DNA of 64,000 nucleotides from Paenibacillus sp. R14(2021). GTDB taxonomy: Bacteria; Bacillota; Bacilli; Paenibacillales; Paenibacillaceae. The notes beneath the pieces were generated by a model. The model saw only the letters and a program-made list of their open reading frames with translations, had not been told where the DNA came from and searched no databases. Below are positions 60,655 to 64,000 of the stretch, in pieces (within the stretch, counting starts at the first letter, position 1; every line of letters starts with the position of its first letter). The translations under genes and the position numbers were made by a program. The stretch spans positions 3,381,001 through 3,445,000 of the forward strand of contig NZ_CP080269.1 of assembly GCF_019431355.1 (NCBI RefSeq), given 5' to 3'.

Positions 60655-60674
60655 AACTAACGTCTCCGTTAGTT
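60655..60674 (+). repeat. Structured stem-loop repeat, minimal copy g
   Basis: AACTA (60655-60659), loop ACGTCTCCGT, TAGTT (60670-60674): a single stem with the conserved CCGT-TAG side. It lies directly upstream of the pentapeptide gene and next to the ABC exporter end. Confidence 0.6.
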
Positions 60675-60728
60675 TAATAAAGGTGTTTTGTAGGAAAATT
60701 ACCTTCACCAAAATTCAACATCCATTAT

Positions 60729-62462
60729 TTACTCGATCACGAGCTCCTGAAGCTTCTTCAGCCTTGCGTAATATCCGTCCGTAGACAACAGTTCCTCGTG
60801 AGTGCCCATCTCTACGAGCCTGCCCTTGTCCATCACGAGAATGCAGTCGGCCTCCTTGATCGTCGCCAGCCGATGAGCGACGACGACAATCGTTTGGTGT
60901 CCCTTAATTCGCTCAATGGTCTCTTGGATATATTGCTCTGAGATGGCATCAATGGAAGACGTAATCTCGTCAAACAATAGGATCGGCGCCTCTTTGAGCA
61001 AAGCACGCGCGATAGCGATTTTTTGCCGTTGTCCGCCCGAGAGTTTCACGCCCGACTCGCCCACCTGTGTCCGGAAGCCGTCTTGAAATTGCTCGGCAAA
61101 GTCAGAGACGCCTGCCCGGGAAGCCGCCAAATAGACATCATCCTCGGATGCATGTTGACGGCCGAGGGCGATATTATCGAAAATCGTGCCTTCAAACAAC
61201 GGGCAATCCTGCGGCACGTATGCCGTTTTATCTCGGAGTTCCGCAAGCGGCGTGCCGGAAACCTCCTTGCCGAACAAGGCTAAGCTTCCCTCGTATTCGT
61301 ATAAGCCCATGAATAGCTTAAGCAACGTGCTTTTGCCACTTCCGCTCTCACCAACAACAGCCAGCATCTTGCCTTTCGGCAGCTCGAACGAGACACGGTC
61401 CAGTACTTTGCGATCCTTATAACCAAACGCAAGCCGGCTGCAAGCAATCGCGTTCGCGTGCTCTTTCGGCGCCACCTGAGCCCCTGCTCTCGCTCCGTCT
61501 TCTTCCGGCAGATCCATCAGCTCTAGCACGCGAACGCCGCCTGCTAGACTGCTTTGCATATTCGCCATCATAAACCCGATACCTGCGAGCGGATTGACCA
61601 GCATGCTGCCCATATTCAGCAGGATCGGAATTTGCTCAATTGAAATGGTTTCGTTCTTCCACAGCACGAAACCAATCCCGATGCTGAACAGAACGACGAA
61701 ACTCGCCTGTACTTGGCCTAACGTGTTTTGCAGCGCCGTAAGCCGGACCGCGGCTACTTTCTTGTCCTGCAACTCTCGGCAAACATGCTCGTAGTGATCC
61801 AGTATGACGGATTTACCGCCGTAGAACCGAAGCAGTTCAGCATTGGTTAGCAGGTCGGATAAGCCCATAACCGATTTAGACACATGGGCTCTAGCGATAC
61901 TATACCTGACCCTGGCCGGAGCGATGAATTTAACATTAATCCAGAGCATGAGCAAGCCGAACAGCGTAAGAATGATCCCGCTCAGCCAACTGACCGAAAA
62001 GACCGTCACGATAGAGGCGATTAACGTAAATAGCAATGCGATGGCGTTCTGTACCGTTTTCTTGAACACTTCGGAAGCTGCATTGACGTCGCCGTCTAAT
62101 CGGACGAGCATATCTCCGGCATGGTTGCTCGCGATCGCGCTCAGCTTAGACGTCATGATGCCGGCGAACGCCTTGAGCCGCATGCTTCGCGTTGCATGCT
62201 CTGCGTCTCGATTGGCAACTGTATTTCCGATCGCAACAATGAGCATCAGCAGGACATACAAACTCGCATACCGGATCATGTCCGATACCGCCTCTTGATA
62301 GGTGCCGTTCGTCACTGCGCCGAGCACTTTACCGAGCAGCAGCGCCATGATTAAATTCTCACAATAGCTCGAAACGGACACCGCGATCGAACTGGCCGCA
62401 TAGCTTCTTTTCCACGGCCGCATGTAAGCGAACAACGGCTTCAATTCTCTGATTAACTCCAT
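60729..62462 (-). CDS. ABC exporter half-transporter (membrane plus ATPase domain), second gene
   Basis: A 577-residue half-ABC exporter. Six membrane segments (about 20-300) are followed by the ATPase: Walker A VVGESGSGKSTLLKL, signature LSGGQRQKIAIARALL, Walker B PILLFDEITSSID and the switch VVVAHRLATI. It overlaps the upstream half-transporter by 10 bases; two different half-transporters in tandem suggest a heterodimeric exporter for a peptide, lipid or drug. GC-rich codon use marks the return to core-like sequence. Confidence 0.92.
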   Translation of the reverse strand: MELIRELKPLFAYMRPWKRSYAASSIAVSVSSYCENLIMALLLGKVLGAVTNGTYQEAVSDMIRYASLYVLLMLIVAIGNTVANRDAEHATRSMRLKAFAGIMTSKLSAIASNHAGDMLVRLDGDVNAASEVFKKTVQNAIALLFTLIASIVTVFSVSWLSGIILTLFGLLMLWINVKFIAPARVRYSIARAHVSKSVMGLSDLLTNAELLRFYGGKSVILDHYEHVCRELQDKKVAAVRLTALQNTLGQVQASFVVLFSIGIGFVLWKNETISIEQIPILLNMGSMLVNPLAGIGFMMANMQSSLAGGVRVLELMDLPEEDGARAGAQVAPKEHANAIACSRLAFGYKDRKVLDRVSFELPKGKMLAVVGESGSGKSTLLKLFMGLYEYEGSLALFGKEVSGTPLAELRDKTAYVPQDCPLFEGTIFDNIALGRQHASEDDVYLAASRAGVSDFAEQFQDGFRTQVGESGVKLSGGQRQKIAIARALLKEAPILLFDEITSSIDAISEQYIQETIERIKGHQTIVVVAHRLATIKEADCILVMDKGRLVEMGTHEELLSTDGYYARLKKLQELVIE

Positions 62463-64000
62463 TGCATGACCTCCGGACGGTCTTTGAAGGATTGTAGTTT
62501 CAGCATTTCCAGGTAGGGGCCCTCTTCAAGAATCAATTCATCGTGAGCGCCGACCTGCACGATTCGTCCTTGATGAAGCACATAGATGCGGTCCGCTTTC
62601 TGGATGGTCGCCATACGATGGGCAATCGTCAGCGAGGTTTTACCCTCTGTCAGCAACTGTAAGCAAGTCTGCACCTTCTCCTCCGAAACGGCGTCCAATG
62701 CGGAGGTAGGTTCGTCCAGCAAGATCAATTCGGCATCCTTCAGTAATGCACGCAGAATGGTAATTCGCTGCTTCTCGCCGCCGGACAGCTCGATCTCGGC
62801 TTCTCCGACATGCTTGTCCAAGCCCCTGTCCGCCAACAACGATTCCAAGCCGGCTTCTCTGCAGAGGTCCGCAAGTCGTTCGTCCTCCATCTTAAACTGG
62901 CCGGGCAGCAAATTGTCTCGCAGAGTGCCGGGGAACAGCTGGTTCTTTTGGCTGACGAATGCAATATGCCGGCGCATGGCTTCCTTCTCCCATGCATCCG
63001 TGGTATGCCCCATAAGCTCGACGCAGCCGCTGCTTGGCTCGACAAATCCGCAGATCAATTTCATCAGCGTCGATTTCCCCGATCCGCTGGCACCGACGAT
63101 CGCAACGGACTCGCCCTTGCGTATTTCCAGCGAGACGCCCTGCAGGACCTCTTTCTCTCCAGGATACGCAAAATGCACTTCTTCCAGCTTAACGATACAG
63201 CTGCCGTCCCGATCCGGCTCGGAGCCGCTGCCATCCTCTTCTTCGGGCAAGGCTAGATAGCCGTAGATACGTTCGCAAGCTACTTGAGTCTTTCTGAGAT
63301 AAGCTACGATATCCGGCGTGTCCTGCAACCAGCCGAAAAAACCACCGCCGATCGTGACTAGCGACAGAAGCTCCCCTTGCGACAACGTCCCCTTGGAAAT
63401 CCGCCATACGCCCAGCGCGATCACGGTAATCAGCGGAATGAAACCGATAGCTTTGCCTGCCGCCGCGACATAGGCAATCGTTCTGCCGTTCTTGATTGCC
63501 GCGTCCGTTGACTGCTGGACAGCTTGCTCATACTGGGCGTAAACCTTGCGCTCCAGCCGGAACGATTTGATCAGGGCTATAAAATGAATGCCTTCTTTGG
63601 CTCGTTGCTGCGATTGCGCCAATTGGCTTCTATAGACGCGTTCATGGGCGCGGACCTGCTTGGTCATCAGAATGCTAAGGGGAAGAACGACCAAGGAGAG
63701 GGAAATAAAGACGATCGTGATTTCAACGTCTACCGATAGCATGAAGGCCGTTACACCGATCAGCTGCACGAACAACGTCGTGACCATCGACAGACCATAA
63801 TAGGTAAAGCCGTTTAGCATATCCATTTCCGAGCCCAGGTGGGAGATAATCGTACCGCTATCGTGAGTTTCTAAATACGGCATGCGCAGCTTCGTCGTTT
63901 TCTTGCCGATCACCAGCCGCAGCCGAAGCATGACTTCTTCGGACATCCGCCCCTTCGTATACGTCGCCAGGCCGTGAAACGGGGATGCCAAAAACGTGGA
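62453..64000 (-). CDS. ABC exporter half-transporter, first gene, partial (5' end off window)
   Basis: About 515 residues of a half-ABC exporter are seen; the first membrane helices and the start lie beyond the window. Visible parts are LRMPYLETHDSGTIISHLGS (membrane domain loop), Walker A IVGASGSGKSTLMKLI, signature LSGGEKQRITILRALL and Walker B ELILLDEPTSALDAV with AHRMATI. The frame is open to the edge, and the Met near 63991 is internal. It pairs with the following gene. Confidence 0.92.
   Translation of the reverse strand, partial: STFLASPFHGLATYTKGRMSEEVMLRLRLVIGKKTTKLRMPYLETHDSGTIISHLGSEMDMLNGFTYYGLSMVTTLFVQLIGVTAFMLSVDVEITIVFISLSLVVLPLSILMTKQVRAHERVYRSQLAQSQQRAKEGIHFIALIKSFRLERKVYAQYEQAVQQSTDAAIKNGRTIAYVAAAGKAIGFIPLITVIALGVWRISKGTLSQGELLSLVTIGGGFFGWLQDTPDIVAYLRKTQVACERIYGYLALPEEEDGSGSEPDRDGSCIVKLEEVHFAYPGEKEVLQGVSLEIRKGESVAIVGASGSGKSTLMKLICGFVEPSSGCVELMGHTTDAWEKEAMRRHIAFVSQKNQLFPGTLRDNLLPGQFKMEDERLADLCREAGLESLLADRGLDKHVGEAEIELSGGEKQRITILRALLKDAELILLDEPTSALDAVSEEKVQTCLQLLTEGKTSLTIAHRMATIQKADRIYVLHQGRIVQVGAHDELILEEGPYLEMLKLQSFKDRPEVMQWS

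Noticed and set aside
54388..60674. True integron with attC sites
   Set aside because: The repeats lack the inverted RYYYAAC/GTTRRRY pair that bounds attC, and no IntI-specific insert is seen in the recombinase relic; only the array-like layout is similar.

Overview
The window looks like a chromosomal segment of a spore-forming Gram-positive of the Paenibacillus/Cohnella kind. The reasons are a split glycine decarboxylase (gcvPA/gcvPB), a Ger-type spore germination operon, strong AGGAGG-type ribosome binding sites and moderately GC-rich core genes. GC-rich core blocks lie at both ends, and an AT-richer accessory region fills roughly 28-60.7 kb.

0-5.9 kb is a glycine/serine locus. sdaAB, a wrecked lipA and gcvH run leftward; gcvT-gcvPA-gcvPB run rightward. 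Each arm has its own tandem glycine riboswitch, placed back to back. 5.9-11.9 kb is one very large secreted GH81 beta-1,3-glucanase with six discoidin-like (F5/8 type C) modules. 12.4-17.8 kb holds an MFS transporter and a leftward redox cluster (TetR, SDR, two NIPSNAP, two near-identical flavodoxin-fold oxidoreductases, DsbA/FrnE) with palindromes before the TetR and SDR genes. 18.2-21.6 kb is a sugar ABC importer. 21.8-28.6 kb holds an alcohol dehydrogenase with divergent LysR, a DJ-1/PfpI protein, a nitroreductase, HxlR, MarR and MerR regulators, and an SDR behind a classic 19-bp-spacer MerR promoter.

29.3-33.2 kb is a gerKA-gerKC-gerKB operon whose first gene probably starts at CTG. 33.3-38.8 kb is a graveyard: a TVP38/FAD oxidoreductase, msrA, a fused msrAB, an epoxide hydrolase and a small surface-protein gene are all broken, mostly by internal deletions that keep both gene ends.

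40.3-54.3 kb is a Tn7-like transposon. A leftward operon carries a DGQHR/DndB-like protein, two large TnsD/TniQ proteins, TnsA, TnsB and TnsC, with a divergent XRE regulator. Decayed cargo (an AAA/SMC-like ATPase and an XRE fragment) lies left of tnsC. A cluster of TnsB-like sites with three terminus-like ends lies at 53.9-54.3 kb, behind an IS110 element.

54.4-60.7 kb is an array of short, mostly single-gene units, all leftward: copper-amine-oxidase-like, lipoprotein, P1 peptidase, tyrosine recombinase relic, GNAT, unknown and pentapeptide genes. A second, 5'-truncated IS110 copy interrupts it. Most units are followed by the same structured repeat: two or three stem-loops whose stems vary with compensation while the loop (about TCGTKCCCGT) is kept. 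The arrangement resembles a gene-cassette array and is, with the Tn7-like element, the most interesting part of the window. 60.7-64 kb returns to GC-rich sequence with a two-gene ABC exporter.
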